This document shows, piece after piece, positions 17,003-25,289 of a stretch of 44,860 bases of DNA (positions within the stretch are counted from its first letter, which is position 1; each line of letters opens with the position of its first letter). This DNA is from Eubacteriales bacterium (GTDB lineage: Bacteria > Bacillota > Clostridia > Lachnospirales > Lachnospiraceae): contig JAUNDV010000020.1 of the NCBI GenBank assembly GCA_030525875.1, positions 1 through 44,860 on the forward strand. Reading direction: 5' to 3'. Below the pieces are notes generated by a model. It did no database searches. It was not told where the DNA came from and was given only the letters and a program-made list of their open reading frames with translations. Both the position numbers and the translations under genes were made by a program.

Positions 17003-17005
17003 GCT

Positions 17006-17479
17006 ATGAGATTGGAAGAAATAAAGGAAATCATGAAAGCTATGGAAGAAAATGGTCTAAGCAGCTTTGAATATCAGGAAGGAAATATACACATTTCCCT
17101 TAGAAGAGGAGAGGGTACAACTGAATATAAGCAGGAGACAGAGCCTGTAAATGAAATAAAAGCTGAAAATTCAATAAATAAGGAAAATGATGAAACTCTA
17201 GAAAAGAATGCTCCTGATAAAAAAAATATAGAAGCAGGCGAGCCTGACAAGATTGTTTTATCTCCGCTTGTAGGTGTTTTTTATAAAGCTTCATCTCCAG
17301 AGGCTGAGCCATTTGTAAAGGCAGGAGACAGAGTTTCAAAGGGACAGGTGCTGGGAATCGTTGAGGCTATGAAGCTTATGAATGAAATCGAATCTGAATA
17401 CGATGGAATAGTAGAAGCTGTGCTTGTAGATAATGAAGAGCTGGTTGAATATGGACAGCCATTATTTAGAATAAGATAA
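17006..17479 (+). CDS. accB: Biotin carboxyl carrier protein of acetyl-CoA carboxylase
   Basis: The 157-residue BCCP has an N-terminal helix, a Glu/Lys-rich linker at residues 40-80, and a C-terminal biotinyl domain. Biotin is attached to Lys123 in the VEAMKLMNE motif. It carries the carboxyl group from AccC to the carboxyltransferase. The ribosome binding site AGGGAG overlaps the fabF stop region. Confidence 0.96.
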   Translation: MRLEEIKEIMKAMEENGLSSFEYQEGNIHISLRRGEGTTEYKQETEPVNEIKAENSINKENDETLEKNAPDKKNIEAGEPDKIVLSPLVGVFYKASSPEAEPFVKAGDRVSKGQVLGIVEAMKLMNEIESEYDGIVEAVLVDNEELVEYGQPLFRIR

Positions 17480-17507
17480 ATTTGAATATTATTATTGAGG
17501 TGATTTT

Positions 17508-17930
17508 ATGTTGGGTATAAAGGAAATACAGGAAATTATTCCACACAGACATCCTTTTTTGCTTGTTGACTGTATAGAGGAGCTTGTTCCCGGAGAGAAG
17601 GCTGTAGGATATAAGAGCGTGAGCTTTGATGAATATTTTTTTAGAGGGCATTTTCCTGATGAACCAGTTATGCCTGGTGTATTAATAATAGAAGCTCTGG
17701 CACAGACAGGAGCTGTTGCCATATTATCACTCGAAGAATTGAAGGGAAAGATTGCATATTTTGGGGGAATAAAGAATGCAAGATTCAGGCAGAAAGTTGT
17801 TCCGGGTGACAGGCTTAAACTTTCCTGTGAAATAATAAAGAGAAAAGGGCCTGTAGGTGTTGGAAAGGCTATTGCCTATGTGGGAGATAAGGTTGCTGCT
17901 GAGGCAGAACTCACATTTATGATAGGCTGA
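17508..17930 (+). CDS. fabZ: 3-hydroxyacyl-ACP dehydratase
   Basis: The 140-residue hot-dog-fold dehydratase has the active-site His48 in the RGHFPDEPVMPG motif and Glu62 on the following helix. The N-terminal PHRHPFLLVD is also family-typical. No fabM or fabA is in the cluster, so the route to unsaturated fatty acids, if any, is not visible. It is embedded between accB and accC, as in streptococcal fab clusters. Confidence 0.96.
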   Translation: MLGIKEIQEIIPHRHPFLLVDCIEELVPGEKAVGYKSVSFDEYFFRGHFPDEPVMPGVLIIEALAQTGAVAILSLEELKGKIAYFGGIKNARFRQKVVPGDRLKLSCEIIKRKGPVGVGKAIAYVGDKVAAEAELTFMIG

Positions 17931-17942
17931 CGGAGGTTATTT

Positions 17943-19295
17943 ATGTTCAACAAGGTATTGGTAGCAAATAGAGGAGAGGTTGCTGTAAGAATAATAAGAG
18001 CTCTCAGGGAAATGGGGATAGCATCAGTTGCAGTATATTCAGAAGCTGATAGAGAAAATCTCCATGTTATGCTGGCTGATGAAGCTATATGTATAGGTCC
18101 GGCTGCATCTACAGAAAGTTACCTTAATATGGAAGCAATTATTTCAGCAGCTGTTGCTACTGGTGCTGAGGCAATACATCCGGGATATGGATTTTTATCT
18201 GAAAATGCTAAATTTGCAGATCTGTGTTCGGTATGTAATATAAAATTTATAGGACCTAAAGCAAATATAATTGAGCAGATGGGAAATAAATCTGAAGCCA
18301 AAAATACAATGAGGAAAGCTGGAATACCTACAGTTCCCGGAACAGACGAAGCTATATATGATGTTGAAAATGCTTTGAAAAAAGCTAAAGAAATAGGCTT
18401 TCCTATTATGATAAAGGCCTCCCTTGGAGGAGGTGGAAGAGGCATGAGGGTGGCTGAAAATGAGTCTGTATTTTCAGATATGTTTAAAGCTGCCCAGCTT
18501 GAAGCTAAGAAGGGCTTTGGAGATGACAGCATGTATCTGGAAAAATATATAGTAGACCCTAAACATGTAGAGGTTCAGATACTTGCAGACAGCTATGGCA
18601 ATGTTATTCATCTTGGAGAAAGGGACTGTTCACTTCAGAGACGTCATCAGAAGGTTATGGAGGAAGCACCATGTAATGCCATAAATGATGAGCTTAGAAA
18701 GAAGCTTGGTGAAACTGCAGTAAGGGCAGCCAAATCAGTAAATTATGAAAATGCGGGTACAATAGAGTTTCTTCTGGACAAGGATGGAAGTTTTTATTTC
18801 ATGGAAATGAATACAAGAATTCAGGTAGAGCATCCGGTTACAGAGCTTATCACAGGCGTAGATATGATAAAGGAGCAGATAAGGATAGCCGCAGGAGAAG
18901 AGCTTTCATATAGACAGGAAGATATTGTTTTAAGTGGACATGCAATAGAGTGCAGAATCAATGCAGAGGATCCTGAAAAGAAATTCAGACCATCGCCGGG
19001 ACAGATAAAAGAGATAAATCTGCCGGGTGGAAATGGAATAAGGGTCGATACGCATATATATAACGGTTATACAGTTCCTCCTTATTATGATTCAATGCTA
19101 TTAAAGCTCCTGGTACATGGAAAAGACAGAGAAGAGGCAATTTCAAAGCTGAAGTCTGCTCTTGGCGAGCTTGTTGTTGAAGGAGTAGATACAAATATTG
19201 ATTTTGCATATGACATTGTAAGTAATGAAGATTATATAAATGGCAGTGTAAATACAGGATTTATTGAAAAGCATTTTCCAGAATATATAAAATGA
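17943..19295 (+). CDS. accC: Biotin carboxylase subunit of acetyl-CoA carboxylase
   Basis: The 450-residue ATP-grasp enzyme carboxylates biotin on AccB using ATP and bicarbonate. It begins VLVANRGEVAVRI. It has the glycine-rich ATP loop (LGGGGRGMR) and the catalytic region EMNTRIQVEHPVTE. Full family length. Twelve nucleotides separate it from fabZ, and the ribosome binding site is GGAGG near 17932. Confidence 0.97.
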   Translation: MFNKVLVANRGEVAVRIIRALREMGIASVAVYSEADRENLHVMLADEAICIGPAASTESYLNMEAIISAAVATGAEAIHPGYGFLSENAKFADLCSVCNIKFIGPKANIIEQMGNKSEAKNTMRKAGIPTVPGTDEAIYDVENALKKAKEIGFPIMIKASLGGGGRGMRVAENESVFSDMFKAAQLEAKKGFGDDSMYLEKYIVDPKHVEVQILADSYGNVIHLGERDCSLQRRHQKVMEEAPCNAINDELRKKLGETAVRAAKSVNYENAGTIEFLLDKDGSFYFMEMNTRIQVEHPVTELITGVDMIKEQIRIAAGEELSYRQEDIVLSGHAIECRINAEDPEKKFRPSPGQIKEINLPGGNGIRVDTHIYNGYTVPPYYDSMLLKLLVHGKDREEAISKLKSALGELVVEGVDTNIDFAYDIVSNEDYINGSVNTGFIEKHFPEYIK

Positions 19296-19312
19296 TCAGG
19301 AGAGTCTAAAAA

Positions 19313-21124
19313 ATGCTGAAGGATTTTTTTAATCAGAAGAAAACAGAGACTGGCTCAAAGCTGAATCTTGATAAGCTAAGAGGAAGAATTACAGGCGGCA
19401 GGTCATATGTATTTTCAGGTGAGGAAAAAAATAAAAAGAAATATATTAGTATAAAGAAACCTGAGGTGCCAAATGATTGCTATAGAAAATGTCCAAAATG
19501 TGGAAAGGCTCTTTATAATCAGGATGTGAAGGAAAATAATTATATTTGTCCAAGCTGTGGAGAATATTTCAGAGTTCATGCATATAGAAGAATAGAAATG
19601 CTCTGTGATGAAGGAAGCTTTGAGGAATTTAACCAGGAAATGGATTTTGTAAATCCTTTGGATTTTCCGGGTTATGAAAAAAAGCTAAGGCTTCAGCAGG
19701 AAAAATATAAGCTTAATGAGGCTGTCATAACAGGCTTTTGTAAGATAAAAAATGAAGCTGCTGTAATCTGTGTATGTGACAGCAGATTTATTATGAGTTC
19801 CATGGGGTACAATTTTGGAGAAAAAGTTACAAGAGCAATAGAAACAGCTACGATGAAAAAATTGCCTGTCATAATATATTGTGCTTCAGGTGGAGCAAGA
19901 ATGCAAGAGGGAATAGTTAGTCTTATGCAGATGGCTAAAACCTCAGCTGCTTTGAAAAAACACCATGATGAAGGGCTTTTATATATAAGTGTGCTCACAA
20001 ATCCTACAACAGGAGGAGTAACAGCAAGTTTTGCAATGCTTGGAGATGTAATACTGGCAGAACCAAAGGCACTTATAGGATTTGCAGGCCCAAGAGTTAT
20101 AGAGCAGACAATAGGTCAGAAGCTTCCAGATGGATTTCAAAGCTCAGAATTTCTTTTAGAGCATGGCTTTGTAGATATTATAGCTGAGAGAGAGAAACAG
20201 AGGGATTTAATTTCTTATATTATAAGAAGCTACAAGAGGCATGATTATATAGATATAAGTGGCGAGACAGTTGGTGGATGGTCAGTAGGTAGAGAATCGG
20301 CAGGGAAACTAAAGGGAGCCGATTTTTTAAGTAAGAATGCAAATACGAGAGCCTGGGACAGGGTAGAGCTTTCAAGAAGGTCAGATAGACCAAAAGCTTT
20401 AGATTATATAGAAAATATTTTTGATTCATTTTTAGAACTGCATGGAGACCGTCATTTTGGAGATGACAGAGCAATAGTTGCAGGACTTGCAGAGATAAAA
20501 GGAATTCCTGTAACAGTTATAGCTGAACAAAAGGGACGTAATGTAAAGGAAAATATTGACAGAAATTTTGGAATGCCGGATCCGGAAGGTTACAGAAAGG
20601 CACTTAGACTTATTTTAGAGGCGGATAGAGCAGGAAGACCAATAATATGCTTTGTGGATACTCCGGGAGCATATCCGGGAATAAGCTCAGAGGAGAGAGG
20701 ACAGGGAGAAGCAATTGCAAGATGTTTATTTGAATTGAGTGGTGTAAAGGTCCCTGTACTAAGCATAGTAATATCGGAGGGCGGTTCAGGAGGAGCATTG
20801 GCACTTTCTTTAGCAAATGAGGTATGGATGCTTGAAAATGCAACCTACAGCATCCTGTCGCCTGAAGGCTTTGCAAGTATTCTTTATAAGGATGCCAAGA
20901 GAGCGAAAGAGGCAGCAGAGCTTATGAAAATAACGGCCAGGGATTTGCTTAATTTAAATGTAATTGAAAAGGTAATACCAGAGTTAAAGCCAGCAGACAA
21001 AGACAGTGTTTTAGAGCTCTCAAGGCTTATGAAAAATGAAATATGCTCATTTATAGAAAAGTATGAAAAACTCACAAAAGATGAAATATATAATAAAAAA
21101 CAGCAGAAATTCAGAAATTTGTAA
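19313..21124 (+). CDS. accDA: Fused acetyl-CoA carboxylase carboxyltransferase, beta-alpha (AccD-AccA)
   Basis: This is a single 603-residue protein. Residues 1-310 are AccD, with the four-Cys zinc finger (Cys60, 63, 79, 82) and the ASGGARMQEG acyl-CoA site. Residues 311-340 are a short linker. Residues 341-603 are AccA (ELHGDRHFGDD, DTPGAYPG, SEGGSGGALA). The AccA half lacks the long N-terminal helical region of the E. coli protein, like short streptococcal AccA. There is no stop or ribosome binding site at the join, and both halves keep conserved motifs, so this is a true fusion, not a sequencing read-through. It transfers the carboxyl group from AccB to acetyl-CoA, making malonyl-CoA. Confidence 0.95.
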   Translation: MLKDFFNQKKTETGSKLNLDKLRGRITGGRSYVFSGEEKNKKKYISIKKPEVPNDCYRKCPKCGKALYNQDVKENNYICPSCGEYFRVHAYRRIEMLCDEGSFEEFNQEMDFVNPLDFPGYEKKLRLQQEKYKLNEAVITGFCKIKNEAAVICVCDSRFIMSSMGYNFGEKVTRAIETATMKKLPVIIYCASGGARMQEGIVSLMQMAKTSAALKKHHDEGLLYISVLTNPTTGGVTASFAMLGDVILAEPKALIGFAGPRVIEQTIGQKLPDGFQSSEFLLEHGFVDIIAEREKQRDLISYIIRSYKRHDYIDISGETVGGWSVGRESAGKLKGADFLSKNANTRAWDRVELSRRSDRPKALDYIENIFDSFLELHGDRHFGDDRAIVAGLAEIKGIPVTVIAEQKGRNVKENIDRNFGMPDPEGYRKALRLILEADRAGRPIICFVDTPGAYPGISSEERGQGEAIARCLFELSGVKVPVLSIVISEGGSGGALALSLANEVWMLENATYSILSPEGFASILYKDAKRAKEAAELMKITARDLLNLNVIEKVIPELKPADKDSVLELSRLMKNEICSFIEKYEKLTKDEIYNKKQQKFRNL

Positions 21125-21162
21125 GCTTTGATTAAGTATTAAGTATGGATAAAATGTTTTTT

Positions 21163-21177
21163 TTTGATATAATCAGT
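21163..21177 (+). promoter_or_regulatory. Possible -10 box and operator of the MarR gene
   Basis: TATAAT (21168-21173) is followed by a ribosome binding site and the MarR gene. It is flanked by TTTGA on the left and TCAGT on the right, a degenerate version of the half-sites at the fab promoter, which could allow autoregulation. No convincing -35 hexamer is seen. Confidence 0.35.
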
Positions 21178-21206
21178 AAGAAGCTTTTTTACCGGGGAAG
21201 ATGACT

Positions 21207-21647
21207 ATGAACAATTACGAATACATAAATGATGTGCTTGTTAATCTCTTCAGAGATATATTGTACCTGGAAGAGGAAGCAATGCGAGGAACAGAATATA
21301 AGGACTTAACTATGAATGATTGGCATGTAATTGAGGCCATAGGCGTTAATGAGCCAAAGAGTATGTCCAGCATTGCAAAAGAATTGTCTATAACCGTAGG
21401 CTCTCTTACTACAGCTATGAATGGTCTTTATAAAAAGGGCTATGTCAATAGGAAGAGGGGAGAAGAAGACAGAAGACTTGTATATATTTCTCTTACAGAA
21501 AAGGGAGAATCTGCATACAAATATCACGCAGACTTCCATAGGGATATGGTGAATGCAGCGATTGCAGGGTGTTCATCTGAGGAGACAAGGGTACTGGTGG
21601 ATTGTCTTTCCAAACTGACAAAATTTTTCAGAAGCTTTGGCAAATAA
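21207..21647 (+). CDS. fabT: MarR-family regulator, probable FabT
   Basis: The 146-residue winged-helix protein has the helix-turn-helix at about residues 50-75 (MSSIAKELSITVGSLTTAMNGLYKKGYV) and the wing KRGEEDRRLVYISLT. In streptococci FabT lies at the start of the same gene order and represses the cluster with acyl-ACP as corepressor. Here it is at the downstream end. I placed the start at ATG 21207, 6 nt after GGGGAAG; ATG 21201 abuts that site. The assignment to FabT rests on context and the operator-like repeats, so it is inference beyond the MarR family. Confidence 0.82.
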   Translation: MNNYEYINDVLVNLFRDILYLEEEAMRGTEYKDLTMNDWHVIEAIGVNEPKSMSSIAKELSITVGSLTTAMNGLYKKGYVNRKRGEEDRRLVYISLTEKGESAYKYHADFHRDMVNAAIAGCSSEETRVLVDCLSKLTKFFRSFGK

Positions 21648-21682
21648 AAACATAATCCAATAATATTTAGGAGGCTTTATAA

Positions 21683-22324
21683 GTGAAAAGAGCAGCAGGT
21701 TTTTTAACTATTGTATTATCAGCAGTAATGCTTTCAGCATGTACTCCTTCAAACATCAAGTCTGAGGAGACCATGCCTATGCCAGAAGATGCACTTGAGG
21801 TATCAAAGGATGATTTAAATAAAAAGGCAGGTTATACAAAGGAGTCAAAGGAAGCTTATACAATTCCAGATGATGCACCAGAAGGAGTTGACGGCGGACC
21901 TGGTATGATGGAAACACAGGCTGAAGAGTTTGATAAGAATTATCCAGAAGATAAAAAGAATGTTGCAGATGCAGCCAGTGCACAGGGAAATACAGTATGC
22001 ATCTATTCTCTTGATTATACAGGTGTATATCAGTCATTTGATGTACTTGAGACCTGTGATGCAGACAGCCTTGTTGCAGCTATGGTTTCAAATGGTGTTC
22101 TTGATGCAGGAACAACAGTTGAAGAATTTTCATCAGAAGGAAAGGCTGGAGTTCTTAAGCTTAACCAGCTCAAAGGTGTTTACTCAAAGGCTAAGGATGA
22201 GCAGCTTGTAGCTTGTATAACAAATACTTTTATAGATAATCTTGCACTTGAGACACTTGAGATCAAGGTAGGAGATACCAGCTATGGAGTAAATGAGTTT
22301 ACTTCAGAGTATGATGCTACATGA
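21683..22324 (+). CDS. GerMN-like lipoprotein
   Basis: The 213-residue protein starts with GTG behind a strong AGGAGG. It has a signal peptide ending in a lipobox (LSAC, Cys20), so it is anchored on the outer face of the membrane. Residues 25-90 are acidic/Pro-rich linker. Residues 100-205 have the GerMN pattern: a strand, a helix with VAAMVSNGVL, GTTVEEFS, GKAGVLKL, then a second helix with ITNTF and LEIKVGDTSYG. GerMN domains occur in spore germination and cell-envelope lipoproteins. Only the fold is suggested; the role is unknown. An AT-rich palindrome overlaps its stop. Confidence 0.78.
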   Translation: MKRAAGFLTIVLSAVMLSACTPSNIKSEETMPMPEDALEVSKDDLNKKAGYTKESKEAYTIPDDAPEGVDGGPGMMETQAEEFDKNYPEDKKNVADAASAQGNTVCIYSLDYTGVYQSFDVLETCDADSLVAAMVSNGVLDAGTTVEEFSSEGKAGVLKLNQLKGVYSKAKDEQLVACITNTFIDNLALETLEIKVGDTSYGVNEFTSEYDAT

Positions 22325-22345
22325 TAAATAAGTTTACTTATTTAT
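22324..22345 (+). terminator. AT-rich hairpin after the GerMN-like gene
   Basis: ATAAATAAG (22324-22332) and CTTATTTAT (22337-22345) form a perfect 9-bp stem with a TTTA loop. It overlaps the end of the stop codon. It is AT-only apart from one pair, so termination would be weak. Confidence 0.4.
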
Positions 22346-22368
22346 TTAAAAAGCAAGATTAAGCTTGT

Positions 22369-22396
22369 TTGAAAATTTATAAAAATATGTTAGAAT
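22369..22396 (+). promoter_or_regulatory. Possible metG promoter
   Basis: TTGAAA (22369-22374) and TAGAAT (22391-22396) are separated by 16 nt, each matching the sigma-A consensus at five of six positions. Transcription would start within the palindrome that follows. Evidence is sequence only. Confidence 0.5.
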
Positions 22397-22428
22397 ACAG
22401 TAGTTATAGTATAACTACTGTATTTTTG
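22395..22428 (+). promoter_or_regulatory. 29-nt perfect palindrome followed by T5, upstream of metG
   Basis: Positions 22395-22408 and 22410-22423 are exact reverse complements around G22409, followed by a short T-run. It can be an intrinsic terminator of upstream transcription, a 5'-UTR hairpin, or a repressor operator at the metG promoter start site. No T-box (no TGGNACC bulge) or other known tRNA-sensing leader is visible in 22325-22500. Confidence 0.6.
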
Positions 22429-22500
22429 TATGATAGGAAATTACTCTGTAAGCTTCTTATTCATTTTACAGATAAAATATTACTGCTCAGGGAGGATAAA

Positions 22501-24483
22501 ATGGGAGAAAATATAAATAAGGGAGTTCCATATTATATTACAACTGCTATTGCATATACATCTGGAAAACCTCATATTGGAAATACCTACGAGATAGTTC
22601 TTGCAGATGCTATTGCAAGATTTAAGAGAGAACAGGGCTTTGATGTACGTTTTCAGACCGGAACTGATGAGCATGGACAGAAGATAGAGCTTAAAGCTGA
22701 AGAAGCAGGAATTACACCACAGCAGTTTGTTGACAATGTTGCTGGGGAAATCAGAAATATCTGGGATATGATGAATACCTCATATGACAAATTTGTTCGT
22801 ACAACTGATGAATATCATGTTAAACAGGTTCAGAAGATGTTCAAGAAGATGTATGACAAGGGAGACATATATAAGGGAGCTTATGAGGGCTGGTATTGTA
22901 CTCCATGTGAGTCATTCTGGACAGATACCCAGCTTAAGGACGGATGCTGCCCTGACTGTGGAAGACCTGTAGAGAAGGCAAAGGAAGAAGCTTATTTCTT
23001 CAAAATGAGTAAATATGCTGATAGACTTATAGAGCATATCAATAGTCATCCTGAGTTTATACAGCCTGTTTCAAGAAAGAATGAAATGATGAATAATTTC
23101 CTTCTTCCAGGACTTCAGGATCTTTGTGTTTCAAGAACTTCATTCAAATGGGGAATTCCTGTAGATTTCGATGACAAGCACGTTGTATATGTATGGCTTG
23201 ATGCACTTACAAACTACATAACAGGACTTGGATATGATGTAGATGGCAATTCAGATGAGCTTTACAAGAAGTACTGGCCGGCAGATCTTCACCTTATAGG
23301 TAAGGATATAATTCGTTTCCATACTATTTACTGGCCAATCTTCCTTATGTCACTTGATCTTCCGCTTCCTAAGCAGATATTTGGACATCCTTGGCTTCTT
23401 ATGGCAGATGGCAAGATGTCAAAGTCAAAGGGTAATGTTTTATATGCTGATACACTTGTAGATTTCTTTGGTGTAGATGCAGTAAGATATTTTGTTCTTC
23501 ATGAGATGCCATTTGAAAATGATGGAAGCATCAGCTGGGAGCTTATGGCAGAGAGATTTAATTCTGATCTTGCCAATATTCTTGGAAATCTTGTGTCAAG
23601 AACAGTTTCCATGACAAATAAGTATTTTGGCGGTGTAGTTGAAAATAATGACGTTACAGAGGATGTGGATAACGATCTTATAGATACTATTTTAGATGAA
23701 GTCCAGAAGGCCGAGCAGAAAATGAATGCTCTCAGGGTTGCTGATGCAATAACAGAGATATTTAACATTTTCAGAAGATGTAATAAGTATATTGATGAAA
23801 CAATGCCTTGGGTACTTGCTAAGGATGAAACAAAGCAGGATAGACTTAAGACAGTTCTTTACAATCTTACAGAAGGAATAACTATAGGAGCTTCTCTTCT
23901 TTATAGCTTTATGCCTGAGACTTCAGAGAAGATTTTAAAGGAGCTTAATACAGAAAAGAGAGCACTTTGGGATATGGATACTTTTGGTCTTTATCCTAAT
24001 GGAAATAAGGTTTCAGAGGCACCAGAAATATTGTTTGCTAGAATGGATGTAAATGAGCTTTTGAAGAAGGTTGAGGAGCTGTTCCCTAAGGTAGAGGAGC
24101 CAAAGGCTGAAGAAGTGGCAGAGGAAGAGAGTTTTGAGATAAAGCATAAGCCAAATGTCAGCTTTGAGGATTTTATGAAGCTGGAGCTTAGAGTCGGTGA
24201 AGTAATTGCCTGTGAAGAGGTTCCTAAGTCAAAGAAGCTTCTTAAGGAAACTATTAAATTTGGCAATGAGACAAGAACAATAGTTTCTGGAATTAAAAAG
24301 TGGTATTCAGCCGAGGAGATGGTAGGAAAGAAGGTAATGGTTGTATGTAACCTTGAGCCTAGAGAAATTGCGGGAATTATGTCAGAAGGCATGATAGCTG
24401 CAGCAGAATCACCAGATGGAGAGATGATATCACTTATGTCACCTGACAAAAAAGATATTCCAGCTGGCAGTGAAATCGGTTAA
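22501..24483 (+). CDS. metG: Methionine-tRNA ligase
   Basis: The 660-residue class I synthetase has the HIGH-type motif (PHIGNTY), KMSKS at about residue 306, and a zinc site made by CTPC and CPDC. The C-terminal 110 residues form the tRNA-binding Trbp111/EMAP-like domain (MKLELRVGEV), preceded by a Glu-rich linker. The start is ATG 22501 with GGGAGG upstream; the frame is open to 22369 but that part is leader. It matches metS in the Bacillus order rsmI-abrB-metS-tatD, though abrB is absent here. Confidence 0.97.
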   Translation: MGENINKGVPYYITTAIAYTSGKPHIGNTYEIVLADAIARFKREQGFDVRFQTGTDEHGQKIELKAEEAGITPQQFVDNVAGEIRNIWDMMNTSYDKFVRTTDEYHVKQVQKMFKKMYDKGDIYKGAYEGWYCTPCESFWTDTQLKDGCCPDCGRPVEKAKEEAYFFKMSKYADRLIEHINSHPEFIQPVSRKNEMMNNFLLPGLQDLCVSRTSFKWGIPVDFDDKHVVYVWLDALTNYITGLGYDVDGNSDELYKKYWPADLHLIGKDIIRFHTIYWPIFLMSLDLPLPKQIFGHPWLLMADGKMSKSKGNVLYADTLVDFFGVDAVRYFVLHEMPFENDGSISWELMAERFNSDLANILGNLVSRTVSMTNKYFGGVVENNDVTEDVDNDLIDTILDEVQKAEQKMNALRVADAITEIFNIFRRCNKYIDETMPWVLAKDETKQDRLKTVLYNLTEGITIGASLLYSFMPETSEKILKELNTEKRALWDMDTFGLYPNGNKVSEAPEILFARMDVNELLKKVEELFPKVEEPKAEEVAEEESFEIKHKPNVSFEDFMKLELRVGEVIACEEVPKSKKLLKETIKFGNETRTIVSGIKKWYSAEEMVGKKVMVVCNLEPREIAGIMSEGMIAAAESPDGEMISLMSPDKKDIPAGSEIG

Positions 24484-24489
24484 TAAATA

Positions 24490-25263
24490 ATGTCAAGAAA
24501 TGCGAAACTAAAGTTTAACAAAAGACGTTTGAGAGGTTATTCAGGCAATCAGTTAAAAATGATTGCCTGTTTACTTATGCTGTGTGATCATATAGGCTGT
24601 ATGCTCATAGAAAATGGTGTTCTTTATGGACAAAATCCAGCATACTGGACATTGGCAATAGCTACACCTGAAGGACAGCGCTGGTTGTTTCTTGCAAGAG
24701 TATTGAGAATTATAGGCAGAATGGCATTTCCTATTTTTGCATTTTTGGCTGTGGAGGGTTTCTGTCATACATCTAATGTAAAAGCTTATCTTAGCAGAAT
24801 ACTTATATGTGCACTCGTATCAGAGATACCCTTTAATCTTGCCTGTTATCACAGTTTTTCATATCCGGGATATCAAAATACCTGTTTTACGATATTTATA
24901 GGACTTCTTACACTTTGCGCTATAAAGATGTGTCAGAAAAGACAGTTTATATTTTCAATTCTGGTAGTATCAGGCTTTTCAGCTTTGGCACAGCTTCTTA
25001 AGACGGATTATGGAGCTGAGGGTGTTATACTTATTTCAGTAATGTATATGCTTAGAAATGACAATACTCTGAGATTGTGGGCAGGTGCAGCTATTTCATT
25101 TTTAGAGAGCTTCAGAATGGGCGGAGTTTCTGCACTTTCGTTTGTACTGCTCAGATTTTATAATGGAAAGAGAGGCAGCAGGGCTTTTAAATATTTCTTT
25201 TATTTATTTTACCCGCTGCATATGTTGATATTTTATTTTGGTGTGGTATATGCCAACCGATAA
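24490..25263 (+). CDS. TraX-family membrane protein
   Basis: The 257-residue polytopic protein with roughly six to seven hydrophobic segments begins LKMIACLLMLCDHIG and contains GRMAFPIFAFLAVEG and SEIPFNL, the signature stretches of the TraX family (F-pilin acetylase and relatives of the acyltransferase type). Chromosomal TraX proteins of Firmicutes are not tied to conjugation, and none of the neighbours is a transfer gene. The acetylation role here is inference. It starts 6 nt after metG and is probably cotranscribed. Confidence 0.85.
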   Translation: MSRNAKLKFNKRRLRGYSGNQLKMIACLLMLCDHIGCMLIENGVLYGQNPAYWTLAIATPEGQRWLFLARVLRIIGRMAFPIFAFLAVEGFCHTSNVKAYLSRILICALVSEIPFNLACYHSFSYPGYQNTCFTIFIGLLTLCAIKMCQKRQFIFSILVVSGFSALAQLLKTDYGAEGVILISVMYMLRNDNTLRLWAGAAISFLESFRMGGVSALSFVLLRFYNGKRGSRAFKYFFYLFYPLHMLIFYFGVVYANR

Positions 25264-25289
25264 TTTTATAATTTAGAAGGATTTTGAAA

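Noticed and set aside
22325-22500. T-box leader for metG
   Set aside because: No TGGNACC-type antiterminator bulge or AG-bulge stem I was found. The only prominent structure is the palindrome.
24490-25263. TraX as evidence for a conjugative element
   Set aside because: No relaxase, T4SS, integrase or att-like repeats nearby; chromosomal TraX homologues are common.
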